Shown here piece by piece: positions 23,103 to 31,602 of a stretch of 64,000 nucleotides of DNA. This DNA is from Prauserella muralis (GTDB lineage: Bacteria; Actinomycetota; Actinomycetes; Mycobacteriales; Pseudonocardiaceae). Each line of letters opens with the position of its first letter. Position 1 is the stretch's first letter. Where the stretch lies: contig NZ_MASW01000007.1 of assembly GCF_003202285.1 (NCBI RefSeq), positions 186,001 through 250,000 of the forward strand. Reading direction: 5' to 3'. The notes under the pieces are model-generated. The model was not told the DNA's origin and made no database searches. It worked only from the letters and a program-made list of their open reading frames with translations. Both the position numbers and the translations under genes were made by a program.

Positions 23103-23753
23103 GTGGCGCGAGGGGGAGCGGCAGTGCCGTCGGAGCCCGGTGACCGTCCGGCCGTCGGGAGGAAACGCCGCAAGCAGCACGCGCGGCGGCAGGAGGTGCT
23201 CGATACCGCGGCCCGGATGTTTTTCGAGCGGGGCTACGACGGCACCACCACGCAGGACATCGGAGCCGCGCTGGGGCTGCTCAAAGGCAGCGTCTACTAC
23301 TACATCTCCAGCAAAGAGGACCTGCTGTTCGAACTCATCCAGCAGTACCACGACGATACCCGCAGGCACTTCGAGGCGATCCTGGCATCGGAGGGGTCAC
23401 CGGTGGAGAAGCTTCGCGAACTGATCGCGGTCGACACGGCGCACGCGGCCCGCAACCTCGAACGGTCGACGCTGTTCTACACCGAGTGGCGGTCACTGTC
23501 AGAGGAGCGTCAAGCCGTCATCATCGCCGAGCGGAGCCGGCATGAGCGTGCGGTCCAGGAATGGATCACCGAGGCGCAGGCTTCAGGGCGGATCCGGCCC
23601 GAGGTCGACCCGAAGATCGCGTCCTTTGGGATCTTCGGCATGGTCAACTCGGTGTACCGCTGGTTCTCCCCCGGCGGGCGCAAGACTGCCGAGGAGATCG
23701 GCCGGGACTTCAGCGACCTCATCCTTGACGGCCTCATCGATCCCGCGGGCTGA
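23103..23753 (+). CDS. TetR-family transcriptional regulator
   Basis: 216 aa. DNA-binding domain at residues 22-70: RRQEVLDTAARMFFERGYDGTT, TQDIGAALGLLKGSVYYYISSKEDLL. The ligand domain follows (AARNLERSTLFYTEWRSLSEE), resembling the KstR2/FadR-like regulators of acyl-CoA catabolism. The GTG at 23103 is preceded by a strong GGGAGGAG 6 nt away; a frame extension upstream has no RBS. Convergent with the esterase gene, 4 bp between stops. A shared palindrome hints that it controls the 28.5-kb divergent operons; the ligand would be an acyl-CoA, by family. Confidence 0.9.
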   Translation: MARGGAAVPSEPGDRPAVGRKRRKQHARRQEVLDTAARMFFERGYDGTTTQDIGAALGLLKGSVYYYISSKEDLLFELIQQYHDDTRRHFEAILASEGSPVEKLRELIAVDTAHAARNLERSTLFYTEWRSLSEERQAVIIAERSRHERAVQEWITEAQASGRIRPEVDPKIASFGIFGMVNSVYRWFSPGGRKTAEEIGRDFSDLILDGLIDPAG

Positions 23754-23757
23754 TCCG

Positions 23758-24660
23758 CTACACGTAGCTGGCGAGGAAGCCGCGCGCCGACTCCCACGCG
23801 GCGGTGTACGCCGGATGGGTCGGCAGCTGCAGATAGCCGTGCGGGGCATCCGCCGCGAGGTGCACCCGATGTGGAACGCCGGCCGCGAGGAGGGAGGAGG
23901 CCAAATCCTCGGTCTCCTCGCGGAGCGGATCGTGCTCGCCGACCGTCAGCCAGCACGGGGGGAACCTGGGAAGCGAGTCAGCGTGGCCGGGGCTGAGCCG
24001 CGCGTCCCCACGCAGAAGGTCGAACTGTACGGGGTCGAGATACAGCTGGCTCTCGGCGTCCGGGCCACCGGCGAGCGCAGTGAGCTTCGGCAACGCCCGG
24101 TGGTAGTCGTACACACCGTAGAGCAAGAGCGCCGCCCGGACGTAGCGAGCGCACGGCGGGTAGGCCGCGAGCACCGCACAGGCGAGGTTCGCCCCCGCGG
24201 AGTCGCCCCCCACGATAAACCGGCCAGGCTCGCAGCCGAACGCCGCCGCCGAGGCGTACGCCCAGTCCACCGCGGCGGCGGCATCCTCCACTGCCGCGGG
24301 GAAGCGGTGCTTGGGTGCGCGCCGATAGTCGACGGAGACGACCACCAGGCCGAGCGCCGCCAGCTCCGCGGCCAGTCGCCGGTGTGTCCACGGTGAGCCC
24401 AGCACCCACCCTCCACCGTGGAGATAGACAAGGCAGGGAAACGGGCCGGTGCCGTGCGGCACCGTCACGTCCGCGGTCAGTCGCCAGCCCGCGATCTCCC
24501 GGATCGGCACACGCTCCTCGACGGCGGCCACCTCTGGGCCTCCCCCGTTGATGTAGCTGTCGTGGCGCCCGAGTAACTCGCGCAGGTTCACCCCCGGTGG
24601 GACCTGCAGCCGCTCGTGCCACTCGAGCAAATCCGTCGGCACGCCGTACACCGCACTCAT
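23758..24660 (-). CDS. alpha/beta hydrolase, hormone-sensitive-lipase (HSL) type esterase
   Basis: 300 aa. YLHGGGWVLG is the oxyanion HGGG motif, GGDSAGANLA holds the nucleophilic Ser, GEHDPLREE the Asp and DAPHGYL the His, giving a complete triad in the HSL order. There is no signal peptide, so it is cytoplasmic. It probably hydrolyses a short-chain ester or lactone met in the pathway. The ATG at 24660 overlaps the crotonase stop (ATGA). Last gene of the minus-strand operon starting at 28,423. Confidence 0.9.
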   Translation of the reverse strand: MSAVYGVPTDLLEWHERLQVPPGVNLRELLGRHDSYINGGGPEVAAVEERVPIREIAGWRLTADVTVPHGTGPFPCLVYLHGGGWVLGSPWTHRRLAAELAALGLVVVSVDYRRAPKHRFPAAVEDAAAAVDWAYASAAAFGCEPGRFIVGGDSAGANLACAVLAAYPPCARYVRAALLLYGVYDYHRALPKLTALAGGPDAESQLYLDPVQFDLLRGDARLSPGHADSLPRFPPCWLTVGEHDPLREETEDLASSLLAAGVPHRVHLAADAPHGYLQLPTHPAYTAAWESARGFLASYV

Positions 24661-25499
24661 CGCCCGGTGAACTTCGGGGACCGCTTCTCGGTGAACGCCA
24701 CGATTCCCTCGTGGGCGTCGGCGCTGGTCATGAAGTAACGACTGGCCGTCTCGCGCTCGAGGCGCAGCCCAGCGGTCACCGCCGTACCGTCCCAGTAGGC
24801 CGCGTTCAGCGTCCTCTTCGCGTGCGCCAAAGCGAGCGGCGAGCGAGTGGCGATCCCGCGGGCGATCTCGGCTCCGGCGGCCTGCAGGTCGTCGTCCGGG
24901 ACGACCTGGCTGACCAACCCCCAATCCCTGGCCTCGGCCGCTGCGAGCAGCCGCCCCGAAAACACGAGCTCCCGCGCACGCGCCGGGCCGACCGCCCGCG
25001 GCAGCAACGTCAGCGACCCGCCCCCGCCCATCTGGCCGTACGGCAGGTGGGCGTCGCCGATCCGAGCGGACTCCGCGGCGACAGCGAAGTCGCAGCCGAG
25101 GAGCAGTTCGAGGCCACCGGCGACGGCGACGCCGTTGACCAACGCGATCACCGGCGTGGCAGCGGCTCCGATCTCGGTCAGCAGTGTGTGCAGGTCGCTG
25201 AGGAACGCGGGGAAGCCGACCGTGTCACCCTGCATGCTGAGGTACTTCTTCATGTCGCCGCCCGCGGAGAAGGCCCGTCCTGCGCCGGTGATGGCGATCG
25301 CTCGAACCTGCGGTTCGGCATCAAGCACGGCGAGGGCGGCGCGCAGGGCCCGGATCGTATCGTGGTCGAGCGGGTTGAGCTCGTCCGCCCGGTTGAGAGT
25401 CAGAACGGCCAGCTCGGCGTCTGCTGGCACTTCGAATTTTGGGCCGAAGCCATTCACCGGCGGTCCCGCTAGCGAGATCCTGCTGGTTTCGACGCTCAC
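24657..25499 (-). CDS. enoyl-CoA hydratase/isomerase (crotonase) family protein
   Basis: 280 aa. AITGAGRAFSAGGDMKKYL and NGVAVAGGLELLLGCDFAVA form the CoA site and oxyanion hole, with the first catalytic Glu kept (GGLELL). In the second catalytic segment the usual F-G-x-P-E becomes IGDAHLPYGQMGGGG, with His where hydratases have Glu. It may therefore act as isomerase, hydrolase or carbonyl-CoA lyase rather than a classic hydratase. GTG 25499 is chosen because it overlaps the ligase stop (GTGA); a frame extension upstream lies inside the ligase gene. Confidence 0.85.
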   Translation of the reverse strand: MSVETSRISLAGPPVNGFGPKFEVPADAELAVLTLNRADELNPLDHDTIRALRAALAVLDAEPQVRAIAITGAGRAFSAGGDMKKYLSMQGDTVGFPAFLSDLHTLLTEIGAAATPVIALVNGVAVAGGLELLLGCDFAVAAESARIGDAHLPYGQMGGGGSLTLLPRAVGPARARELVFSGRLLAAAEARDWGLVSQVVPDDDLQAAGAEIARGIATRSPLALAHAKRTLNAAYWDGTAVTAGLRLERETASRYFMTSADAHEGIVAFTEKRSPKFTGR

Positions 25500-27034
25500 G
25501 CGCCACCCACCTTTCCTTCGTAACCCGCCCAATGTGGTTCACGCAGCACTCTGCGCTGAACCTTGCCCGTCGGTGAGACCGGTAACGGCTCGGTGGTGAG
25601 CTGGACCCGCCCAGGCTTCTGGTGCCTGCCCAGTGTCGTGCCCACCAGTTCGATCACCTCCTCCTCGGACACTGTCGCGCCCGGTTCGATGACGCAGACG
25701 GCCATCGGCGTCTCCCCCCACTTCGGGTGCGGGATCCCGAACACAGCGACGTCTCGGACGTCCGGATGCCTGGCGATGATGGTCTCCAGTTCCGCGGGCC
25801 AGATGTTGAATCCGCCCGAGACGATCATGTCGTCCACGCGGTCGAGCAGGTACAGGTAGCCGTTCGCGTCGAGCCGGCCGATGTCTCCGGTACGGATCCA
25901 GCCGTCGACGAGGCGGTCGGCCGTCCGCTCCGGATCACCCCAGTAGCCGCTCATCTGGGCCTCGACCTGGGTCCACACCTCGCCGACACCGCCCGGTTCG
26001 AGGACAGCCCCGACCGGGTCGCGGATCTCCAGCCGGCAGAAGGGCAGCACCCGCCCGGCCGAACGCATCGGCGTCGAGCCCGGAACCGTGGCGAACCACT
26101 CCTCCGGTGTCAGGAAGGTCAGCGGGGTCGCCTCGGTCTGGCCGTACACCTGGTACAGGACGTCCCCGAAGACCCGACGGCCCGCCTCGATCGTCCGGTC
26201 GGTGATAGGTGAGCCACCGACGAGCAGGCACTGCAGCGCCGAGAAGTCCCGGCCACTCGCCGAGGGATCGGCGGCGACTGCGGCGAGCATGGTCGGGGGG
26301 AGGCAGAGATGAGTCACCCGGTGGGTCTCGACCAGCTCAAGCGTGCTCTCAGCCGAGAAGGCCCCGAACAGGACGTTACTCGCCCCGGACAGCCACGCCG
26401 GGAGGAACAGGTAACCGGAGGCGTGCGAGATCGGTGCCGCGTGCCCGACAACCGAATCCCAGTTCAGGTTGGGGAGCCGGTAGTACCAGTTGCGACAGTT
26501 CACCAGCCAGTCGTGCTGGGTGTACCCCACACCCTTGGGCCTGCCCGTGGTCCCCGAGGAATGCCGGATGATGTACCAGTCGTCCGGAGCCACCTCGACG
26601 AGCGGGTCATCGGCGGACTGCGCCGCCAGCCAATCCTCCCATCCCGCGTCCCGTACCAGCACGGTTTGCAGTGAAGGCACCTCGCGTTCCAGGCCCTTCA
26701 CAGCCTCCGCGTAGGGCTGCTCGGCTACGACCAGAACGGTGTCGGTCTGCGCCATCATCACCGCGTGCGCCTCGCGAGAGCTGCGAGGATAGAGCGGTAC
26801 GCGCACCGCACCCGCGATGGCCGCACCCAGGAACAGATCGGCGCAGCCCAACGTGTTGTCCTCGACCGCGGCGACCCGGTCGCCGGGCCGTACCCCCGCC
26901 GCCCGCAGTCCATTCGCGACTCGAATGCCCCGCTCCCAGGCTTCGCCGAACGTCAGCGACCGCCGGCCTGCCACGAGCGCGGTCCGGTCGCCGTGGAACC
27001 GCACGGACTGCCGCATGAGGCTCGGTACGTCCAT
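25496..27034 (-). CDS. AMP-forming acyl-CoA synthetase
   Basis: 512 aa. Contains RHSSGTTGRPKGVGYT (P-loop), VYGQTEATPLT, DGWIRTGDIGRLDANGYLYL, DRVDDMIVSGGFNIWPAELE (hinge) and LPVSPTGKVQRRVL with the adenylation Lys. It activates a carboxylic acid to its CoA thioester using ATP. The start is ATG 27034 with RBS GAAGGGAAG; three codons more upstream are possible but lack support. Overlaps the crotonase gene by 4 bp; 27 bp after the MFS gene. Substrate class (fatty, aromatic or terpenoid acid) cannot be read from the motifs. Confidence 0.92.
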   Translation of the reverse strand: MDVPSLMRQSVRFHGDRTALVAGRRSLTFGEAWERGIRVANGLRAAGVRPGDRVAAVEDNTLGCADLFLGAAIAGAVRVPLYPRSSREAHAVMMAQTDTVLVVAEQPYAEAVKGLEREVPSLQTVLVRDAGWEDWLAAQSADDPLVEVAPDDWYIIRHSSGTTGRPKGVGYTQHDWLVNCRNWYYRLPNLNWDSVVGHAAPISHASGYLFLPAWLSGASNVLFGAFSAESTLELVETHRVTHLCLPPTMLAAVAADPSASGRDFSALQCLLVGGSPITDRTIEAGRRVFGDVLYQVYGQTEATPLTFLTPEEWFATVPGSTPMRSAGRVLPFCRLEIRDPVGAVLEPGGVGEVWTQVEAQMSGYWGDPERTADRLVDGWIRTGDIGRLDANGYLYLLDRVDDMIVSGGFNIWPAELETIIARHPDVRDVAVFGIPHPKWGETPMAVCVIEPGATVSEEEVIELVGTTLGRHQKPGRVQLTTEPLPVSPTGKVQRRVLREPHWAGYEGKVGGA

Positions 27035-27061
27035 GATCTTCCCTTCTCGTCTCAAGGCGGC

Positions 27062-28423
27062 TCAACCCGTCTTCAGCGGCTTGCCCGCCATCTCGGGGAT
27101 GGACAGCGCGGCGGGAATGGCGAGAAGTGACACGGCCATGATGTAGAACGCACCGACCACGGCGCTGCCCGTGAGATCGCCGAACCACGTCAGCAGGTAG
27201 GGCGCCGACCCGCCGAAGACGGCGATCCCCACGTTGTAGGCGATGCCATGGCCGGTGACCCGCACGCTCGTCGAGAACAACTCAATGACCGCCGGGTTGA
27301 TCAGCGCGGTGAAGGCGCCTGCTCCAACGCCCATGATGACGAGCCCAACGACCATGGGTCCGAACGAGCCCGAGGTGATGAGCAGGAACGCGGGCCACGA
27401 CAGCAGCAGTAGCCATAACCCCGAGCCGACCAGCACGCGCCGGCGACCGAGACTGTCGGACCACCGGGCCGCGAGCAGCTCTGCCCCGAGCATCGTGACT
27501 ATCGCGACCACGACCGGCAGGAACGCCGCGGTCCCCTCCAGCCCCAGAGTCCGAACCGCGAAACTGGGCAGGTACCCGACGAGCATGAAGAAGGAGGCAG
27601 CACCCAGCGAGGTGATCAGCAGACACCGGCCGAGCAGCCGCCACTGACGACGTCCCGACAACGCTGCCGCGATGGGGTTGCGACGTGTTTCGCTGCGGCG
27701 TTTGAGCTCGAGGAAGTATGGCGTCTCTTCCAGCTTGAGCCGGATGTAGATCGCCACGACTCCCAACGGCAGGGCGAGCAGGAACGGAATCCGCCAGCCC
27801 CATGTCGTCATGGCCTCGGTGGAGAGCGTGAGCAGCAGGGTGCCGGGCACGATCGTGCCGAGCAACGTGCCGAGAGTGGCACCGACGGTGATCAGCGCGA
27901 CGGAGAAGCCCCTGCGCGACACCGGTGCCTGTTCGGCGATGAACGAGACGGCTCCGGAGACTTCACCGCCGCACGAGAAACCCTGCAGGAAGCGGAGGAA
28001 GATCAGCAGGATCGGCGCGGCCACTCCGATCGCGGCGTAGCTCGGCAACACACCGATCAACAAGGTGGACGCGGACATCAGCAGGATTGTCAGAGCGAGT
28101 GTGCGTTTGCGGCCGATCCGGTCCCCCACCGGCCCCCAGACGAAGCCGCCGAGCGGGCGGGCGAAAAAGGCGAGCGCGAAGACCGCCAGGGAGGACAACA
28201 AGGCCACTGTGGGGTCCGTCGCGGGGAAGAAGACCACAGCCATCGTGGTGGCCAGCACGCCGTACGCCGTGAACTCGTAGAACTCGACCACGGAGCCGAT
28301 CACCGCGCCGACGACCGTGCGCCGGAAGGCTCGGACCCGGGCGGGGTCGGCCTCCGCCATGACCGGTGACGGTGACGATGCGCCGTCTGGGACGAGTACC
28401 CGGTGCGAGTCGGACTCGGTCAT
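27062..28423 (-). CDS. MFS transporter, MHS type
   Basis: 453 aa, 12 helices. SVVEFYEFTAYGVLATTMAV is the first helix, with Tyr-Glu in the W-Y-D position. FVWGPVGDRIGRKRTLALT is the loop motif and LRFLQGFSCGGEVSGAVSF helix 4. The C-terminal half has AARWSDSLGRRRVLVGSG. First gene of the minus-strand operon with acyl-CoA ligase, crotonase and esterase, so it probably imports the acid that the ligase activates. Starts at ATG 28423; the promoter region to its right contains strong palindromes. Confidence 0.9.
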   Translation of the reverse strand: MTESDSHRVLVPDGASSPSPVMAEADPARVRAFRRTVVGAVIGSVVEFYEFTAYGVLATTMAVVFFPATDPTVALLSSLAVFALAFFARPLGGFVWGPVGDRIGRKRTLALTILLMSASTLLIGVLPSYAAIGVAAPILLIFLRFLQGFSCGGEVSGAVSFIAEQAPVSRRGFSVALITVGATLGTLLGTIVPGTLLLTLSTEAMTTWGWRIPFLLALPLGVVAIYIRLKLEETPYFLELKRRSETRRNPIAAALSGRRQWRLLGRCLLITSLGAASFFMLVGYLPSFAVRTLGLEGTAAFLPVVVAIVTMLGAELLAARWSDSLGRRRVLVGSGLWLLLLSWPAFLLITSGSFGPMVVGLVIMGVGAGAFTALINPAVIELFSTSVRVTGHGIAYNVGIAVFGGSAPYLLTWFGDLTGSAVVGAFYIMAVSLLAIPAALSIPEMAGKPLKTG

Positions 28424-28487
28424 CGCAGCTCCTCAGCGTTGGGGAAGGCCGGAAAATTCAACCCACCGTTTGATCGAGAGAGAGTAC

Positions 28488-28509
28488 TGACGTGACCACG
28501 GTCACGTCA
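28488..28509. promoter_or_regulatory. perfect 10-bp-arm palindrome in divergent promoter
   Basis: Arms TGACGTGACC (28488-28497) and GGTCACGTCA (28500-28509) flank AC. This is a full inverted repeat of the size and symmetry of a TetR-type operator, 65 bp from the MFS start and 68 bp from the Zn-ribbon gene start. One bound repressor could shut both operons. Confidence 0.55.
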
Positions 28510-28547
28510 AGACGTTGCAGGCGAGGCGAGTATCAGCCAGAATCAAA

Positions 28548-28557
28548 CCACCGGTGG
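28548..28557. promoter_or_regulatory. CCACCGGTGG palindrome, second copy
   Basis: Same decamer as at 23,036, 20 bp before the Zn-ribbon gene start. A related element (TTCAACCCACCG then TTTGA) is at 28,457-28,473 near the other divergent start. These could be sites for the TetR protein encoded at 23,103. Confidence 0.4.
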
Positions 28558-28576
28558 GACGAAGGGACGATGCCCG

Positions 28577-29005
28577 ATGACGACAGCCAGGACACCCGTC
28601 GCCTCCGCGACGGCCGGGCCCCCCGATGGGCGAATCGACGCCGACAGCGCTCCGTTCTGGGCCGCATTGCGCCAGGAGCGCGTGGAACTGCAACGGTGCA
28701 CCGCCTGCGCGCGGCTGCGGTTCCCCCCGATGGGGCGATGCCCCTGGTGCGCTGGCGCCTCATACGTGCGTGAGGAGGTCGACGCGCGCGGCACGATCTA
28801 CTCGTGGATCGTCGTCCACCGGGCCTTCGGGAGCGAGTTCGCCGCCGACGTTCCCTATGTCGTCGCGACTGTCGACCTCGACGCGGGGCCGCGGATCGCC
28901 CTCAGGTTGGAGCGCCCGGAGGGCGTCGACTTCGGATCGCGCGTTCGTCCGGACTTTCACCATCACGACGACTGGACCGAGCTGAGGATGGTGCTCGATG
29001 AGTGA
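28577..29005 (+). CDS. Zn-ribbon/OB-fold (DUF35) protein, partner of Ltp2-like enzyme
   Basis: 142 aa. N-terminal segment with DSAPFWAALRQERVELQRC, zinc ribbon with Cys pairs CTAC and CPWC, then OB-fold (GTIYSWIVVHRAFGSEF, PYVVATVDLD). Proteins of this kind form obligate complexes with thiolase-like Ltp2 enzymes or with MaoC-like proteins. It overlaps the next gene by 8 bp. First gene of the plus-strand operon, facing the MFS/ligase operon across a shared promoter region. Confidence 0.88.
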   Translation: MTTARTPVASATAGPPDGRIDADSAPFWAALRQERVELQRCTACARLRFPPMGRCPWCAGASYVREEVDARGTIYSWIVVHRAFGSEFAADVPYVVATVDLDAGPRIALRLERPEGVDFGSRVRPDFHHHDDWTELRMVLDE

Positions 29006-30122
29006 GGTGGCCGTAGTCGGCGTCGGATACACGCGGTTCAGTCGCGAGTCCGCTCGCCCGGTACTCGACCTGGCGGCCGAGGCGGCAGTCGCCGCCTGCG
29101 ACGACGCTGGACTGCCGGTCCACGAAGTCGACGGCATCGCCAGCCACATGATCGGGCACGACTCGGAGAACGCTCAGGCAGTCGCCACCGCGCTGGCTCT
29201 GCCCGGCCTCCGATGCGTCCTCGACCTCAACCAGGCCGGACAGGCGCCCTGCAATCTCCTGGCGCATGCCGCGGCCTCCATCTCGGCTGGGCTCGCGAAC
29301 CACGTCCTGATCTTTCGAGCGCTCAACGGGCGTTCCGGCCCGAAGGTCGGCTCGGCACGCTTCCCCGGCCGTGGCGGCCAGTTCCGCTACCCGATCGGCT
29401 ACGACTCCTACTTGATGTACATCGCCATGTGGGCTCGCCGGTACCTGCACGAGACCGGACAGGACGAGCGTGACCTGGCGGCCGTAGCCATAGCCCACCG
29501 GGAGTACGCCGTGCGCAACGAACGGGCGATCCGCCGCACCCCGCTGGATCTCGATGGCTACTTCTCCTCCTCCTACGTCGCCGAGCCCTTCCGGGTCGCC
29601 GACTGCACCCCCGAGGTCGACGGTGCCTGCGCCCTGCTCGTCACGAGCATGGAACGCGCCCGGGACCTCTGCCACCCACCGGTTCGCATCGCCGCGGCGG
29701 CTTACCGGACGGGCCCACGACCAGGCCTCGACATCGGCGACCACGTGCTGACCGACGACTACACCCGCAACTTCACCGATCTCATCCGGGACGACCTGTT
29801 CGGCAGGGCGGGCGTAACACCCGCAGACGTCGACGTGGCCTGCCTCTACGACTGCTTCACCGGCCCCGTACTGATGAGCCTCGAAGGTCTGGGGCTGTGC
29901 GACCGGGGCGGTGCCGGCGAACTGGTCCGGTCCGGGCGCCTGCCGATCAACCCCCACGGCGGACTCCTCGGCGAGGGTTACCTGCACGGCATGAACACGC
30001 TGGCCGAAGCAGTCCTGCAGATCCAGGGGCGCGGTGGCGATCGCCAGGCTGCCAAACACGAGGTCGCCGTTGTGACCTCCGGCGGGCTCATGGACGGTTC
30101 AGCGGCCGTCCTGACCAACTGA
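28998..30122 (+). CDS. thiolase-fold lipid-transfer protein, Ltp2-like (probable retro-aldolase, not thiolase)
   Basis: 374 aa thiolase fold with altered active site. Where true thiolases have N-Y-C-A-S-G this protein reads LNQAGQAPCNLLAHA, so no Cys stands at the nucleophile position. The usual H-D-C-F segment is LYDCFTGPVLMSLE, with Tyr for His. GEGYLHGMNTLAEAV replaces G-H-P-x-G-A-T-G. The Tyr and the missing Cys are traits of Ltp2, which with a DUF35 partner carries out retro-aldol cleavage of a hydroxyacyl-CoA in steroid side-chain breakdown. The partner gene is directly upstream with overlap. Products would be an acyl-CoA and a ketone or aldehyde, matching the dehydrogenases downstream. 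Confidence 0.8.
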   Translation: MSEVAVVGVGYTRFSRESARPVLDLAAEAAVAACDDAGLPVHEVDGIASHMIGHDSENAQAVATALALPGLRCVLDLNQAGQAPCNLLAHAAASISAGLANHVLIFRALNGRSGPKVGSARFPGRGGQFRYPIGYDSYLMYIAMWARRYLHETGQDERDLAAVAIAHREYAVRNERAIRRTPLDLDGYFSSSYVAEPFRVADCTPEVDGACALLVTSMERARDLCHPPVRIAAAAYRTGPRPGLDIGDHVLTDDYTRNFTDLIRDDLFGRAGVTPADVDVACLYDCFTGPVLMSLEGLGLCDRGGAGELVRSGRLPINPHGGLLGEGYLHGMNTLAEAVLQIQGRGGDRQAAKHEVAVVTSGGLMDGSAAVLTN

Positions 30123-30165
30123 CCAACTCGTAGGGAGTGGGAATGGCACGGAAGAGGGTGCACCA

Positions 30166-31602
30166 GTGACCGACCAGGTCGACTGTCTCAACGTCGTCGG
30201 GGGGCGCCGGATCGCGGGCAACGAACCGATCGAGGTCGAGAACCCGGCGACCGAGGAGCGGATCGGCACCGTGCATTGCGCGGATCCGGCGCTTGTCGAC
30301 GCCGCCGTCACCGCGGCGCGCGAGGCCTTCGCGGAATGGTCCCAGACGCCGCGCGCAGACCGCGCCAAGGTGCTCGGCGCGCTGTCCTCGCTGATCGGCG
30401 ACAGGGAGGAGGAACTCGCCCAAACGATCACGCGGGACGTCGGCTCACCGATCACCCTCGCCCGGCGGATCCAGGCGGCACTGCCGAAGGCCGACGTCGA
30501 CGCGTGCAGAGCCGTGCTCGACGAGCCCGAAGCGCAGGAATGGATCGGCCACTCGCAGGTCGTGCGCGAGCCGGCGGGTGTGGTGGCAGCCGTGACCCCC
30601 TGGAATTACCCCCTGCATCAGGCTGTCCTCAAAATCGCACCGGCGATCGCGGCGGGATGCACGGTCGTCCTCAAACCCAGCGAGGTCGCACCACTCGCGA
30701 CCGAGGCACTCATGGACCTGCTCGTTGCCGCGGGAGTGCCGCACGGCGTCGTCAACCTGGTGCACGGCACCGGCTCCAGTGTCGGCGAGGCGCTGGTGGG
30801 CCATCCGGGGATCGACGTCGTGTCCTTTACCGGCTCTACCGGAGCGGGCCGACGAGTGGCAGCGCTCGCAGCTGCGACACCGGCCAAGGTCGTGCTCGAG
30901 CTCGGGGGTAAGTCCGCCAGTGTCGTGCTCGACGACGCGGACCTCACGGCCGCGGTCAAGGTCACCGTCGCCAACTGCTACCTCAATGGGGGCCAAACCT
31001 GCAGCGCCTGGACCCGATTGATCGTGCCGCGGCACCGGCACGACGAAGCGGTGGACATCGCCGCCGCACAGGCCGCCCGCTTCGCCCCGGGCGATCCCAC
31101 CGACCCCGCGGCCAGGCTCGGCCCGCTGGTCTCCTCCGCGCAGCGGGAACGGGTGCTCGGGATGGTCCGCGCCGCCGTCGCGGACGGCACACGGCTCGCC
31201 TTCGGCAGGACGGACGGCGGTTCGCTGCCGGACAGGGGCCATTTCGTCACACCGGTGGTGTTCTCCGGAGTCGATCCCACGGCGCGGATCGCCCAGGAGG
31301 AGGTCTTCGGTCCAGTCCTCGTGATCATCCCAGTCGACGGCGAGGAGGAGGCGGTCGCCGCCGCCAACGCCGTGCCCTACGGACTCCACGGTGCCGTCTG
31401 GTCGGCCGACGAAGGGCGTGCGGTAGCCGTCGCGGCCCGGATGCGGACCGGACAGGTGGACCTCAACGGGGCGGCCCACAACCCCGCCGCCCCGTTCGGT
31501 GGGGTGGGCGCGTCCGGTCTCGGCCGGGAGTCCGGCGCCTACGGCATAGCCGAGTACACCACCACCAAGGCGATTCAGTTCCCGGCAGGGAGGGCATCAT
31601 GA
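30166..31602 (+). CDS. NAD(P)-dependent aldehyde dehydrogenase
   Basis: 478 aa. AVTPWNYPLHQAVLKIAPA (cofactor site), TVVLKPSEVAP (Lys), SFTGSTGAGRRVA, VLELGGKSASVV (general-base Glu), NGGQTCSAWTR (nucleophile Cys) and EEVFGPVLVIIPVD are all present. Oxidises an aldehyde to the acid. GTG 30166, 43 bp after the Ltp2-like gene; its stop overlaps the alcohol dehydrogenase gene by 4 bp. Likely oxidises the aldehyde released by the retro-aldol step or made by the alcohol dehydrogenase. Confidence 0.93.
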   Translation: MTDQVDCLNVVGGRRIAGNEPIEVENPATEERIGTVHCADPALVDAAVTAAREAFAEWSQTPRADRAKVLGALSSLIGDREEELAQTITRDVGSPITLARRIQAALPKADVDACRAVLDEPEAQEWIGHSQVVREPAGVVAAVTPWNYPLHQAVLKIAPAIAAGCTVVLKPSEVAPLATEALMDLLVAAGVPHGVVNLVHGTGSSVGEALVGHPGIDVVSFTGSTGAGRRVAALAAATPAKVVLELGGKSASVVLDDADLTAAVKVTVANCYLNGGQTCSAWTRLIVPRHRHDEAVDIAAAQAARFAPGDPTDPAARLGPLVSSAQRERVLGMVRAAVADGTRLAFGRTDGGSLPDRGHFVTPVVFSGVDPTARIAQEEVFGPVLVIIPVDGEEEAVAAANAVPYGLHGAVWSADEGRAVAVAARMRTGQVDLNGAAHNPAAPFGGVGASGLGRESGAYGIAEYTTTKAIQFPAGRAS

